Translations under genes and position numbers: made by a program
Notes under the pieces: model-generated
The model's input: only the letters and a program-made list of their open reading frames with translations
Databases searched by the model: none
What the model was told of the DNA's origin: nothing
Part shown: positions 11,201 through 20,000 of the stretch, piece by piece
Layout of the letters: each line of letters opens with the position of its first letter
How positions within the stretch are numbered: the first letter of the stretch is position 1
Assembly: GCA_963920635.1 (NCBI GenBank)
Contig: OY987301.1
Coordinates: forward strand, 20,192,501 to 20,256,500
DNA from: Pseudeuparius sepicola
Taxonomy: Eukaryota; Arthropoda; Insecta; Coleoptera; Anthribidae
Length of the DNA stretch: 64,000 nucleotides
Direction of reading: 5' to 3'

Positions 11201-11532
11201 TTATAAACGAAATATATCCACCAAGTTTGTCAAACCATTCTTTTTGAAACAGACTGCCGTAGATATTGTCCATAATAATAGCAACACATTTGTAAGGAAT
11301 TAAATATTTTGTCATAATTTCTCCAAGAAGTATTTCAAAACCACCATGTTCATCACGCATATCGTTTATATCATTTAAAATCCTAAAAAACATTTAAATT
11401 CGTTAGAAAAAATGTTAAAAAGTCTGCAAATAAAAAGTTCTACCCGGATTTTCCAGTCTTGCAAAAAACGCAGTACTCTAAGTGCTCTACTAGAAAAATT
11501 AGTGGAAACACTAAATAAACATATGATACCAT
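1822..11532 (-). CDS. Ir21a: Ionotropic receptor 21a-like (partial, 7 exons, 3' end outside window)
   Basis: Ligand-gated channel subunit of the insect ionotropic receptor family. In flies and mosquitoes Ir21a works with Ir25a and Ir93a in cool sensing at the dendrite membrane. Exons by minus strand: 11532-11444 (signal peptide), 11382-11171 (end uncertain), 11074-10936, 10886-10633, 8787-8606, 3708-3422, 2280-1822. Together they give about 540 codons. The protein starts MVSYVYLVFPLIFLVEHLEY, then an N-terminal domain with YGDRYRVLDTR and RLDIW, then S1 with TGLIGEMTSTNADLALG and TPESLTDNSWNTLILPF, then M1, a long M1-M2 loop, pore and M3. Phases match at every junction, but the exon 2/3 junction has several possible donors. 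The S2 half and M4 are missing, cut by the window edge. Introns are 49 bp to 4.9 kb and are filled with transposons. The S1 wording is very close to Ir21a, so the subfamily call is firmer than a generic IR. Confidence 0.85.
2495..3378. mobile_element. Inverted-repeat element in Ir21a intron 6
   Basis: The ends are inverted copies: GGTGTACAAAATGACAT near 2502 and ATGTCATTTTGTACACC near 3354-3370, with flanking GGAGAG / CTCTCC extending the arms to about 25 bp. No coding frame is seen between them. Near 2530-2575 there is an internal hairpin (ACCGTAGAA...GTAGATTCTTCTATGGT) that recurs near 20272-20312. It fills most of the 1.1-kb intron. Confidence 0.55.
2878..2936. repeat. Tandem duplication of a 29-bp AT-rich unit
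   Basis: TTAATTAATTAATTAATAAT followed by TTCCA occurs twice head to tail. It is a short local duplication within the inverted-repeat element at 2495-3378. Confidence 0.7.
3422..3708 (-). CDS. Ir21a: Ir21a exon 6: S1 half of ligand-binding domain
   Basis: Acceptor ttttaaag at 3709 and donor gtaagt after CCTTTCCC. In phase 0, out phase 2 (287 nt). It encodes IVQTISKEMKFHCELYES, then GLIGEMTSTNADLALGDLYY, then SIPYNTECLTFLTPESL, and ends SWNTLILPFP, directly before M1. This is the most diagnostic part for Ir21a. Confidence 0.88.
4063..5620. mobile_element. ACGGTCT-rich inverted-repeat element, split by a hAT insertion
   Basis: The left end reads TATGTTACAGCCCGTATATG and the right end, reverse-complemented, ATATGTTACAGACCGTATAT. 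The 4075-4230 and 5450-5615 parts are packed with ACGGTCT, ACGGCCT and ACGGACT heptamers in both orientations. After removal of the hAT insertion (4492-5452 plus one target copy) the host element is about 590 bp. No coding frame is seen. Class unknown. Confidence 0.6.
4492..5452. mobile_element. hAT-type miniature element with 8-bp target duplication
   Basis: The ends are CAGTGGCGCACCC and GGGTGCGCCACTG. The flanks TACGGTCT (4484-4491) and TACGGTCT (5453-5460) are a perfect 8-bp target duplication, as made by hAT transposases. Poly-G (4519-4530) and poly-C (5430-5438) runs lie just inside. A GCGCCG(C/A)AGGC...AATTTT motif occurs near 4703 and near 5023. There is no transposase. A 168-bp relative sits at 19177-19344. 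Confidence 0.85.
5690..8290 (+). pseudogene. Decayed non-LTR retrotransposon (LINE) with a nested mariner-type element
   Basis: The endonuclease start is visible near 5795 (INILHVNIQSIN, then NKLDILEAL in another frame). A later endonuclease part is near 6255 (PTRIFTNVNA). Reverse transcriptase pieces are at 6855-6950 (QSGVFPNILKSALVFPLHKK) and the RT C-terminal region at 7020-7255 (LYYAFAFSHLSYNILIWGRS, VIQHRII). Frameshifts, stops and a deletion of the central RT make it dead. The element at 7520-8193 is inserted in its tail. An AATAAA near 8273 may be the LINE poly(A) signal. Clade is Jockey- or CR1-like by feel only. It lies in Ir21a intron 5, sense strand opposite to the gene. Confidence 0.7.
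7520..8193. mobile_element. Mariner-type miniature element with about 165-bp inverted arms
   Basis: CAGGGTGATTCAAAACTATG at the left and its inverted copy at the right, each followed by TA (7518-7519 and 8194-8195), fit a Tc1/mariner-type TA insertion. The arms run about 165 bp at high identity (left 7520-7685, right 8032-8193). The 345-bp middle has no gene. The 111-codon open frame over 7353-7688 is only the LINE tail plus this arm. Confidence 0.8.
8340..8440. repeat. Short tandem repeats with ATTATGTAATAT units
   Basis: ATTATGTAATATTTGTAGGT appears twice (near 8375 and 8417), separated by a TATATATATA run. Local slippage repeat in Ir21a intron 5. Confidence 0.6.
8606..8787 (-). CDS. Ir21a: Ir21a exon 5: start of S1
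   Basis: 182 nt, entering with two bases that complete a Gly codon (GGA) begun in exon 4, and leaving in phase 0 at GAG/gtaaac. It encodes GTDLFRDKTNDLKNQTLKVV, AFSHIPG and TEAMYTGTEIE, which runs directly into exon 6 (IVQTISKEM). This joins the N-terminal domain to the ligand-binding domain. Confidence 0.82.
9121..10491. mobile_element. 1.37-kb fold-back element in Ir21a intron 4
   Basis: Almost the whole unit is a palindrome. Left and right arms share GCACAGACCTATAT, GGGGCCACGTAGTG, a GGCCGAGTTC-rich array, ACACCAGTACTACAGGCGCG, CACAGATTGAGTTCACATAA, and TTTTGTAGGTTTTACGG. The centre is near 9900-9930. The left arm holds extra copies of a GGCCGxCTTxxAACTC unit (9201-9270). There is no clear transposase and no clear target duplication (AAATCATA left, ATGATCATA right is weak). 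The long minus-strand frame 10945-10118 is Ir21a exon 4 running on into the right arm. Confidence 0.75.
10633..11532 (-). CDS. Ir21a: Ir21a exons 1-4: signal peptide and N-terminal domain
   Basis: Exon 1 (11532-11444) is a 29-codon signal peptide ending in phase 2 at GG/gtagaa. Intron 1 is 61 bp. Exon 2 begins at 11382 (ILNDINDMRDEHGG). Its donor could be 11171, 11177 or 11195, all in phase 1. The best exon 3 start that keeps the frame is 11074; the stronger-looking acceptor at 11085 would hit a stop. Exon 3 ends at 10936, a 49-bp intron follows, and exon 4 (10886-10633) reads YRVLDTRSKYIIISDNRIFD to TKMKFRRG. Confidence 0.75.
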
Positions 11533-11900
11533 GTTGGAGCGGTGACTGGTACAAACTGATTTTACCACAAGAAAATTTCTTAGCTATAGAATATGCAAAT
11601 TGCCTTCAAATATTTATAGAAGTTGGATTACTAAAGGAGCGGTGATTGAAAAGTTCAAATTGAGTGCCTTTGTCGATTTATAATTTAAATATAAAAGAAG
11701 CTGCGTTGTATAATTTATGGAAGTGGTATTATCTATCAACCTATTTTGCACCAGCCTGCTTTCGAAATTTCCACTAGGTATAGGTACTTGTTTTTTCCTT
11801 TAGAAAAATGAAATGCACTCATAAAAATAATAATTATATTACAAAAATACTGTTAACAACATCATTAAAACTATAGGCAGTGGTTATTACAGATTACAGA

Positions 11901-14900
11901 TTACAGTTCATTATGCTTGTGGATGTATTCATGTTTATTGTTTATTAAATTCTTATCGTCCTCTTCAAACCAATCTTTATAGATTTTTAATGGGTCCATC
12001 ATCCAATGCTTATGAAATGACACCGCGTCCCTTGTATCCAAAAAATCTGAAGAATAATCCATAGGACGGGCCTAAAAAAATAGAAAATACATTATTCAAT
12101 TTTTAAATTTTAACAAATGCTTACCTGATGAAAGTATGGCGAATGGACAATTTTCACACCCATATTCAGCAAGCAAATACCCAAAAACATGTCGTCTGGG
12201 GTGCTTGGTGAAGGACAGGAACAAGCATTCGCCAATTTTTCAATCAGAGGACGGCTGAAGACCATGCCCCCACCACCAGTGATGTAGTTGTATCCACCAT
12301 ATCCATCATAACCGTTGTATCTGTACTTTTCTCCTATCGCAATCAGTTCCTTGCTGTCGTAGCACGAAAGCAGGTTTAGCAATCTGGAAACACTAAGAGA
12401 AGAGTTTTCAAGTATTTCCAGACGTAATGGGCAAACAGTTGTCTAATTAAGATATCCTAAGATAAATGTTAAAAGAAGTTTTGTATAAAAGTTTTAAAAT
12501 TTTCGAGGAGTCCAAAAATGCGAACGGTTTTTTTATAAGCAATAACCATAATTTTTATATTTTTGTTAGTGAAAAAAAAGTCTGGGGATATCAACGTTTA
12601 ATAACTTCTATTATAACGTATGGAACGGAAGTTTTGTGCAAATTTTTAATGCTTGAGATAAAAAAATGCAAACAAATGCAATTAAATAAAGAGCAATGTT
12701 TGTGTGATATTCCTATCAGGTAAAGGATAATCAGTAGAAAAAATGCACTCCAGCAGCGATTAGAATCCGGGACTCCTACTGGGACTGTAGTCGTCCCTTT
12801 ACAACTAAGCTACCAGTTTTCAACTGATTATCCTTTACCTGATATGCCACAAAAATATCCCTCTTCATTTAAAACTATATAGGTACAAAAAAATATATCC
12901 TTGTAAATATAATTACAAGAAAAGGTGCGATAATGGGCAAACACTCAAAGTTAACAAAAAGAAAAAACTAGTAACCGCATACACGTGTTTCATGCTATTT
13001 GGCAATCATCAGTACGGTGTAACATTAACCAAATCAAAAGATAGGCATGATTTGGGAAGCAACAAATGAAGTCCAGGCAGGAGCCAACAGCACATTTGCA
13101 GCTTCAGTCAGCACATCCCCTATTTTGGGGCTTGTACTAACATCGCCACGGAGGCTGCTAAAGCGACCTGCGTGGAAATCTTCATAACCCAAGATACAAT
13201 GACAATAAGGATGTGAGATTAGCGAGTGTAAATGTAATAATTTCAAGAAAAGGTGATAATGGGCATACACTCAAAGTTAACAAAAAGAAAAAAATAGTAA
13301 CCGCATACACGTGTTTCATGCTATTTGGCAATCATCAGTACGGTGTAACATTAACCAAATAGCATGAAACACGTGTATGCGGTTACTAGTTTTTTCTTTT
13401 TGTTAACTTTGAGTGTTTGCCCATTATCACCTTTTCTTGTAATTATTACATTTACACTCGCTAATCTTACATCCTTATTGTCCTTGTAAATATAATTAAA
13501 CATTAACATAAAACACAAAAATAACATTGTTTTTTCGTTTTTATTTACACTATAATCAATTTTAGCTTACTTAAATATTTTGCGTTTAAAAATTTTCCCA
13601 AAACTTTCGCTCCATACGTTAACTCTGTACTATTTGAAAAAGAATACCTCAGTATTGTGTCATCATCGGTAACAGCAACCCATCTAACTTTGGTATCATT
13701 AACTAGTGTTTTGTTAAAATATTTTAATATGCCCAAAGTCTTCTCACAGTGTCCTTGTGTGACGCTTGGCACATCCAGTTTGATTATTGAGTCAGTTGCT
13801 TCTAAAACTGAATGCAAATTGAATAGTTAGCACTGAATTTCCATATTTTCCAATGTCAGATACCTGACCGATCCCCGAAATATTTTATGTTGGGTGTATA
13901 GCGCCCCCAAGTGGAATTAACTATTTCTACGCGGCTTTTTAGAAATTGTTGGCATGTTTTTACTCCAAAATATATAGACTTTTCGGAAATGTGTGCCTGA
14001 AATCAATACAATCTGAAAACATTCAAAACAAATTTTTGAACTTACACAACTCTTAAATGTAGATGGATAAGTTGCGCAATTTCCATTTGATTTGGAACAG
14101 AATAATTTGCTATCTTTTAACATCGGCCCTTTTCCATTATTCCAAACAAATAAAGCAAACTCGTATGCAGGATCAATCGTAAAATCAGTTTGTTTGGAAT
14201 ATTTTTCGTTTATTCTTTCATTTAAACTAAAAAACATACTGCTAATATTGGAATAAAAGTCTAAGAAAACAAAAACCTTTTGATTAGTTGAAGAGACATA
14301 GCAAATCCCGAAGCAAAATTAGGATATTTAAATATTTTTGGATTTTCCATAAATGCAAAATGGTGGATGATAGTGGCTTCCATGTCATTTAGACTGTGAC
14401 CAGTCAAAATTTCCTAAAATATATACAGTATAATAGCACTAGTTCAATTCTAGCTATTTTGCTCAATAATTAATATTTTTATCTACCTTAGTCAAATCAT
14501 AGTTTTCTAATTCTGTAATTAGAAATTTCAAGTTAACTTTTGTGCGATCTTCCATAAAAAATATCCATGACGTATTAACGTGAATTAACTTTGGTAATAA
14601 TGGTTGGATTTTCCATGCTTCGATATCAGGAAAATTTTCGTGGGTAAGCAGAATTTCAGGCGGCTCCTATACGTATATGAAATTAAATTACTTATTACCA
14701 TTTAATGTAAAAAAAACATACCGAAAATAATTGTATAGATTGATTTCTTAATTCATTTCTTAACGAATTTGCCAAAGAAACATGGTAGGAGTTTTCCTGG
14801 CTTAGAATTATAAAAAATACGTCTTTCACACCTACAAAGGAAGTCGTAAAATATTTTAGGGCTGTTTATTTCATTATTATTATTATTATTATTATTAGTT

Positions 14901-15989
14901 AATATAGATTAGGTAAAACTCCGAAAATTATTCCATCTGCCCCGACACTTAATACCTAAAACTCCCCAGTAGGTCCGTATACCTTTTTTTTATTTTTCCA
15001 ACGATTTTTATAAGCCAAACTACAAATTAAAGATAGTGCAAATCACTTTTCTCGAGTGTCTTATTGATATTTACATGATTTTTTATACAACTTATCTGCT
15101 AAATATACTTAAGGAGGACAATATTTCGGCCCTAGGATGGGAAGGAGAAAATGGATATGATGAGGATTTGTCGAAAACGCTATTTTGAAAAGATGTCGTA
15201 GAAAGAGTTATTTATCTACCAAGTGAGGAAAGTGATACTTTTCCGCACGCGATAGTAGTTAACGTAGCGGAGTTAGAGACAAATATTTTCTTACAGGAAT
15301 GTAGCAACCACGTTTAATTTGGCGAAAAGCATAAGAAAAGCAAAAAGGTAGGTAGGTAAACTACTACAAAATTATTTGTATTCATCTTAAGTGGTACCTT
15401 TAAGATAGACACAGGCTTTAAAAAATTAGTTGAATTTTATTACAATGAAAACCAAACAATAAAAGTTTTGATTTGTTTCAAAATACCTTCTATTTGTTTT
15501 TTTTTTTCAACAAAATCGTTCAAAAATATAAAACAGCACACTCCTTAAGTACCTATTTATAGATTTTTTTATTTATAGAACTTTACAAAATTCAAATAAT
15601 TAGTAAGTAGGTACCTATGATAGGTTAGGTATTGAATGTTACTGAAGACAAATAATATATTAAATTATGTTTATTCTTACTAATCTATAAAAACTAGTAA
15701 TTGCGAATGTTTTCTATAATTTAATTTTCGTTGAGTTGATCGACTACGTCGCCCTCTATATGTACCTATATTAGTACCTATGTCAAAGTTAAAAAATATC
15801 CCTATATCCCTAAACTTTTTGATAAATATAATTTAACATTTTGGTTAAGGACTAATAATTACTATCTACATAATACTTATATTTAGATATCGAAATTGAA
15901 AACTTACCCAATAAATTACATTCAGTCCATTTTAATGCAAATAAAAAGCAATATATTTGAAAATATAACTTCTTGTAATTACTTTTCAT
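11901..15989 (-). CDS. B3GLCT: Beta-1,3-glucosyltransferase (B3GLCT), complete
   Basis: ER enzyme that adds glucose in beta-1,3 linkage to O-fucose on thrombospondin type 1 repeats. Nine exons: 15989-15908, 14831-14722, 14666-14487, 14413-14277, 14238-14046, 13996-13864, 13807-13648, 12383-12125, 12071-11901, total 1425 nt with stop, all phases consistent, 474 aa (human enzyme about 498). Residues 1-25 form a signal peptide (YCFLFALKWTEC). The N-terminal half has SWIFFMEDRTKVNLKFL and EATIIHHFAFMENPKIFKYP. The catalytic half has GVKTCQQFLKSR, RWVAVTDDDTIL (DxD metal-binding motif), YITGGGGMVFSR, TPDDMFLGICLLNMG, HSPYFHQ and SFHKHW. The C-terminus HNEL looks like an ER retrieval signal, as in REEL of the human protein. 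Intron 4 is only 38 bp. Intron 7 (1.26 kb) is mostly repeat. Confidence 0.93.
12714..12845 (-). mobile_element. Short inverted-repeat element with a tRNA-like core
   Basis: The arms TATCAGGTAAAGGATAATCAGT (12714-12735) and the inverted copy (12824-12845) are nearly perfect. Between them, on the minus strand (12814-12758), sits GGTAGCTTAGTTG, a hairpin-capable middle, and CCCGGATTCTAATC, resembling tRNA A and B boxes. There is no full acceptor stem, so it is not a functional tRNA. It lies in B3GLCT intron 7. Confidence 0.6.
12917..13482. repeat. Two direct and one inverted copy of a 118-bp repeat around a coding-like insert
   Basis: CAAGAAAAGGTG...ACCGCATACACGTGTTTCATG...CAGTACGGTGTAACATTAACC occurs at 12917-13034 and again at 13243-13360. 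Positions 13361-13482 are the inverted copy of the second one, extending into TTTACACTCGCTAATCTTAC, which mirrors 13203-13235. A fragment of the same repeat is at 50228-50314. The middle (13190-13034, minus strand) keeps an open frame. The array fills B3GLCT intron 7. Confidence 0.75.
14873..14897. repeat. (ATT)n microsatellite in B3GLCT intron 1
   Basis: About eight ATT units. The rest of intron 1 (14832-15907) is AT-rich and shows no gene or clear element. Confidence 0.85.
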
Positions 15990-16380
15990 TGTTATGCCAA
16001 TTTTTTAATCTCACGTCACGCATTATTTTGTTGTTACATTGTAATTTATTGTAATGATCTTAATTGTTTACATCACTATGGTGTTTCCAAAATATTTCAG
16101 AAGAGACTACATTATTATCGAACCATTTTCTATAATGCTCTGCTTCCACTAAGGCGACTCTGATAGACAAGGATTTAACAGTTTGTTATTTTGAAATTGT
16201 CAAACTTTATTTTAAAGCCTATTTTCTGTTAGAAGATAATATTATATGCACTTTATCTAATGTATGATATTAGTGAAAGTAATTCACAAAAAACTATCTG
16301 ATTTCTAAAGAATTAAAATTGAGTCTATTAGAATAATCCTCACCCAACGCTATTAGTACAAGTGGACATCGACCCTAAGA

Positions 16381-16393
16381 TGTGCGCGTGCGC
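16381..16393. promoter_or_regulatory. NRF-1/Ewg-like site
   Basis: TGTGCGCGTGCGC matches the palindromic NRF-1 (insect Ewg) pattern GCGCxTGCGC at one half perfectly and the other nearly. A CACGTG E-box lies close by at 16428-16433. Position suits either of the two divergent genes. Confidence 0.3.
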
Positions 16394-16544
16394 TGTTTGG
16401 TAGGCCTGAAGATGCACCGTGTACGACACGTGCTGTCTATTTTATGTGACAAAACACTGAAACTACCAAATAAAAAATCGAAAAGAAATCATTTAGGCAT
16501 ACGGTCTCCTTCGCGAATCTTTTTTTCCCGATATCGAGTAAAAT

Positions 16545-16578
16545 TATAGCTATAGACCAAAGCAAAGCAAAGCTCAGT
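16545..16578 (+). promoter_or_regulatory. Possible TATA-like element and initiator for the integrin gene
   Basis: TATAGCTATAG (16545-16555) is followed, about 25 bp on, by CTCAGTG (16573-16579), an arthropod-type initiator (TCAGT). That would give a 5' leader of about 320 nt before the ATG at 16895. No transcript evidence; a weak call. Confidence 0.3.
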
Positions 16579-16894
16579 GAAGGCTGGTCTCTTCTTGCAC
16601 TTCCCGCAAGTGTTCCTTGCCACCGCTAGATGGGCCTAGAGGTACGTGACGAGATATTCAAATTGGCGCCTTCTTGTAACTTGAAACTTTTTCACTCGGC
16701 AGTCGCTCACCAATACTCGCGTTCGCTGCTTTGGGAGCGCGAATTCAAAAATGGTAGAATGCGAGCCGACTCGACGCGATCTCTAGAAATAGTATTTTGT
16801 ATAAAACGATGCGAGAAACGAATTTGCTAAAAATAGGCCGTAGGTAGCAGTGAAATTATTTTTATTAAGATTTTTCGAAAACACTGCCGCAACC

Positions 16895-17055
16895 ATGTGT
16901 CTGTGTAATTCCTTAGTTTGTGTCGCGACTTTGTGTATGTTTGTTGCTGTTTGTGGATTTAATATCGAGACGCATCACTATACGGCCTACAATCAAGTGA
17001 ATTCTATGTTTGGCTTTAGTGTGGCTTTTCACAAGAGAAGAGGACAAACTGGAAG
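16895..17055 (+). CDS. if: Integrin alpha exon 1: signal peptide and start of propeller
   Basis: The first in-frame ATG is at 16895 (CAACCATG, good context). A GTG upstream at 16850 is open but not needed. Signal peptide of about 21 residues, then FNIETHH, the usual start of a mature alpha integrin. The exon ends in phase 2 at AAG/gtgcgt. Confidence 0.88.
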
Positions 17056-20000
17056 GTGCGTAGCGATTTTTGCAATTCTTTACTTGAAGTTTAACTTTTT
17101 CTCACTTTCGTTGTTACTAAAACTGTTTAACACCACTCATAAGTGTGTTTCGCTGTTCTGTATGAGACATTTTAATTCAAACTTCCCCATATAAAACAAC
17201 AGTTACAAATGCGGGAGTAAAGTTAAAAAAAATTGTCCCTTATTCGAGCATACCAGTAAGCTAATTTGGTAAACTAGGTAAGTACCTAAAAAGATATTAT
17301 TTTGAGACACTATCCGTTTTTGAAACTGTTAAGTGTATAGCCAAAGTCTATAGAGAATACTAGACTTTGGTATAGCTTTCAAGTTTCTAATTTGAACCAT
17401 TCTTGTAAGAGTTATAATTTTTTGAGACATTTAGGTGTTATCAATAAACTGGAACCTTATTTTATTACACATACTATTATTTGCCTTACTGTCAAGAAAA
17501 ACATAATGATTTAGTATTATTAATAATATGGAGACATTACAGTTTCCATAAAATTCAATTGTTTTAACGATTCCAAAATTTAAATATCGTTTAACAAAAA
17601 TAAATTCGTAATTTATAGATATGTACCGAGAAATGCCCCATAATGTGGAAATCTGCAAGTGACTTCAATTAAATAGTAAAAATACCTAACATACGGAGTA
17701 ATAATTTTCTATGGCTATATTAGTCGCCCACAACTGCTTGTGATGTAAGCAAAATCTTATTATAGCCTAGTTCTACGATAATAATTACAAATGCAGAACT
17801 ACAACACTGGCAGTGAACGTCAATTGAAATTGTGGCACATTCAATAGGTCCGACATCTCGCCCATTATTTTTCAATCGGTGTTCAATTTAATTTTTCGCC
17901 TTCATTAAATCTTTTTTTTTAATTAGAGATTTTTTATCCAAACAATGCGACTATAATTTAGCTTACCTAGTGTTAATGGGCATCCCACGCAGCAATATTG
18001 GTTGCACAACTTTTGGAATGAGAAGAAAAATATTTATATATTTATATATATATAAGGATGTAAGATTATAAGAATTGTAAGAATATATATATATTTATAT
18101 ATAGGTATCAGAATGCAAGCTTTTTAAGCGTAATTTGGTCATATTATGATGTATGAGACAAAAATACTTCGAAGGTCATTGTTAATTTGGCAGTGTAAAC
18201 AGAATTGTCATATTTATGCAGGATTCCAGATATTATTTAACTAATTATTTAATTTTTAAACTTAAGTTGATATTGCTCATTGAAAGAGGTTGAACTAAAA
18301 ATATAATATTGAACGCTGGCACACGCCACTTCATCAAAATTAGGTTAAAAAAGCACAAAATAGGGAACTAAAATATACAAATTCTTGGCCATATTTATTT
18401 ATTACTCTAAAACACACTAATAGAAGTTGCAGTATGCAATATTAATGACGGTACATGTTTCACAAGCCAAGTATTGCATAATAATATAGACATAGGTAAT
18501 ATGGTAATAAATTCAGATCTGTTATGGTCAGCGCGAAAAGCACCTCTATATCCTAACATCAATTTAAGTCCAGAATATAAGTTACCAAGATTGAATGTAT
18601 TAAAAATATCGAGAGCAAACCTAGAGATGAGTAAATACGAGTTTTGCAAACAAGCATGAATAAAATGGTTAATATTAGTCTTGACACAGTCGTGAAGGTT
18701 ATTTTGAGATGTGCAAAAGATGAACTAACTATAGGTATCTGTTCGATGAAACGTGAATAGTGAAAACCTAGTGTCTAGTACTTAGGTACCTAAATCACGA
18801 TCATAGTGCAGAAAGATATTTACTGTGACTCCATCTGCTTAGGTACCTAATTTAGAAGGGCTCAGAATGCATTACTCCCCATTTTAAAGTAATTAGTGCA
18901 TTACGACAACAATAATTTATGAATAATGTTTGGCGTTTAAATATTCCCTAAAAATGAATTAGTTAGGGTTTAGCAGATTTGCCAGTACCTTACTGTTTTA
19001 TAATGTACCCAACAATAATATTAAGACCATTTTATAAAGAGCTATTTTATTAACATACCTAATATGTTCGTTGTGGCACGAGTGTGAACGAGCATTGCAA
19101 TATGACTACGAGTACCTATTTAAAAATATTAAAATTTAAAAAAATGTGCATATGTGCATATAATGTGCCACGTGCCCAGTGGCGCACCCAGGGGGGGGGG
19201 GCAGAGGGCCTCGCCCCCCACACCTTTCATATTTTAAAAAATTCTCAATAAAATAAAATAAAATAAAATATTTTGTATGCAATACGTCAAACTTTTTAAG
19301 TTGCCCCCCCCCCCCCCCAATCATATTTTCTGGGTGCGCCACTGACGTGCCGAGAATCTCTTCACCAACCACCTGGGAAAACTGTGAAAAGTAATTTTGT
19401 TGCGCGTCCGCACCCCCTATTTTTTCTGTCAAAAAATAGCCGAGATATTTTGAACGCGCCTCTTAGGTATATAAGTCAAGTTCAACATGTTAACATAACT
19501 TAGTTAAAAATATTCGTTTAGCTCAGATACCTACCACAACTAAAAGAATCAAAGACTTTGCAGAGTGGATACTTAAAAAAACATTTTCTACTATTAGCAA
19601 TTCAACCTTGGGGCACCCGTATGTTGTACAACAAATAAATTCAAATGAATTTCGATTTCAACAAATTACAAAAACGTGCGAACTAGAATTTTGTTCATTT
19701 GGTATATTTTCTTGTTTTAATCATAGAAATATTTTCTCAAGGTTTAAAAATAGCTCATATTTTTTTACGTATGTAGGTACCTACTTTTGCAGGGTATCTC
19801 GGTTATTTTTAGAGATAGGGAGTTGCGGTTTTCGGGACACTTTTTCATAAAAATAAAGGCCCGTAAACCGAGTTTTCTTGACCTCCTTAGTTCTTGAGAT
19901 ACGTGATTTTTAAAATTTGCCATTTTCAGGCATCCGCGCGCGTATATCCGTTATGAAATGATAAAAACAGACTCTTATAGATTTTATCACTTAAAATTCA

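Larger units (their letters stand above)
15990..16894. promoter_or_regulatory. Divergent promoter region between B3GLCT and integrin alpha
   Basis: The start codons of B3GLCT (15989, minus) and the integrin (16895, plus) face away from each other across 905 bp. The part from 16350 to 16760 is richer in CG than the surrounding DNA, holds the sites listed separately, and must contain the integrin 5' leader. No exon of another gene is seen. Confidence 0.5.

Noticed and set aside
11412..11645. 77-codon plus-strand frame
   Set aside because: It lies antisense to Ir21a exon 1, whose signal peptide and phase fit the downstream exon. No known domain is seen in the plus frame.
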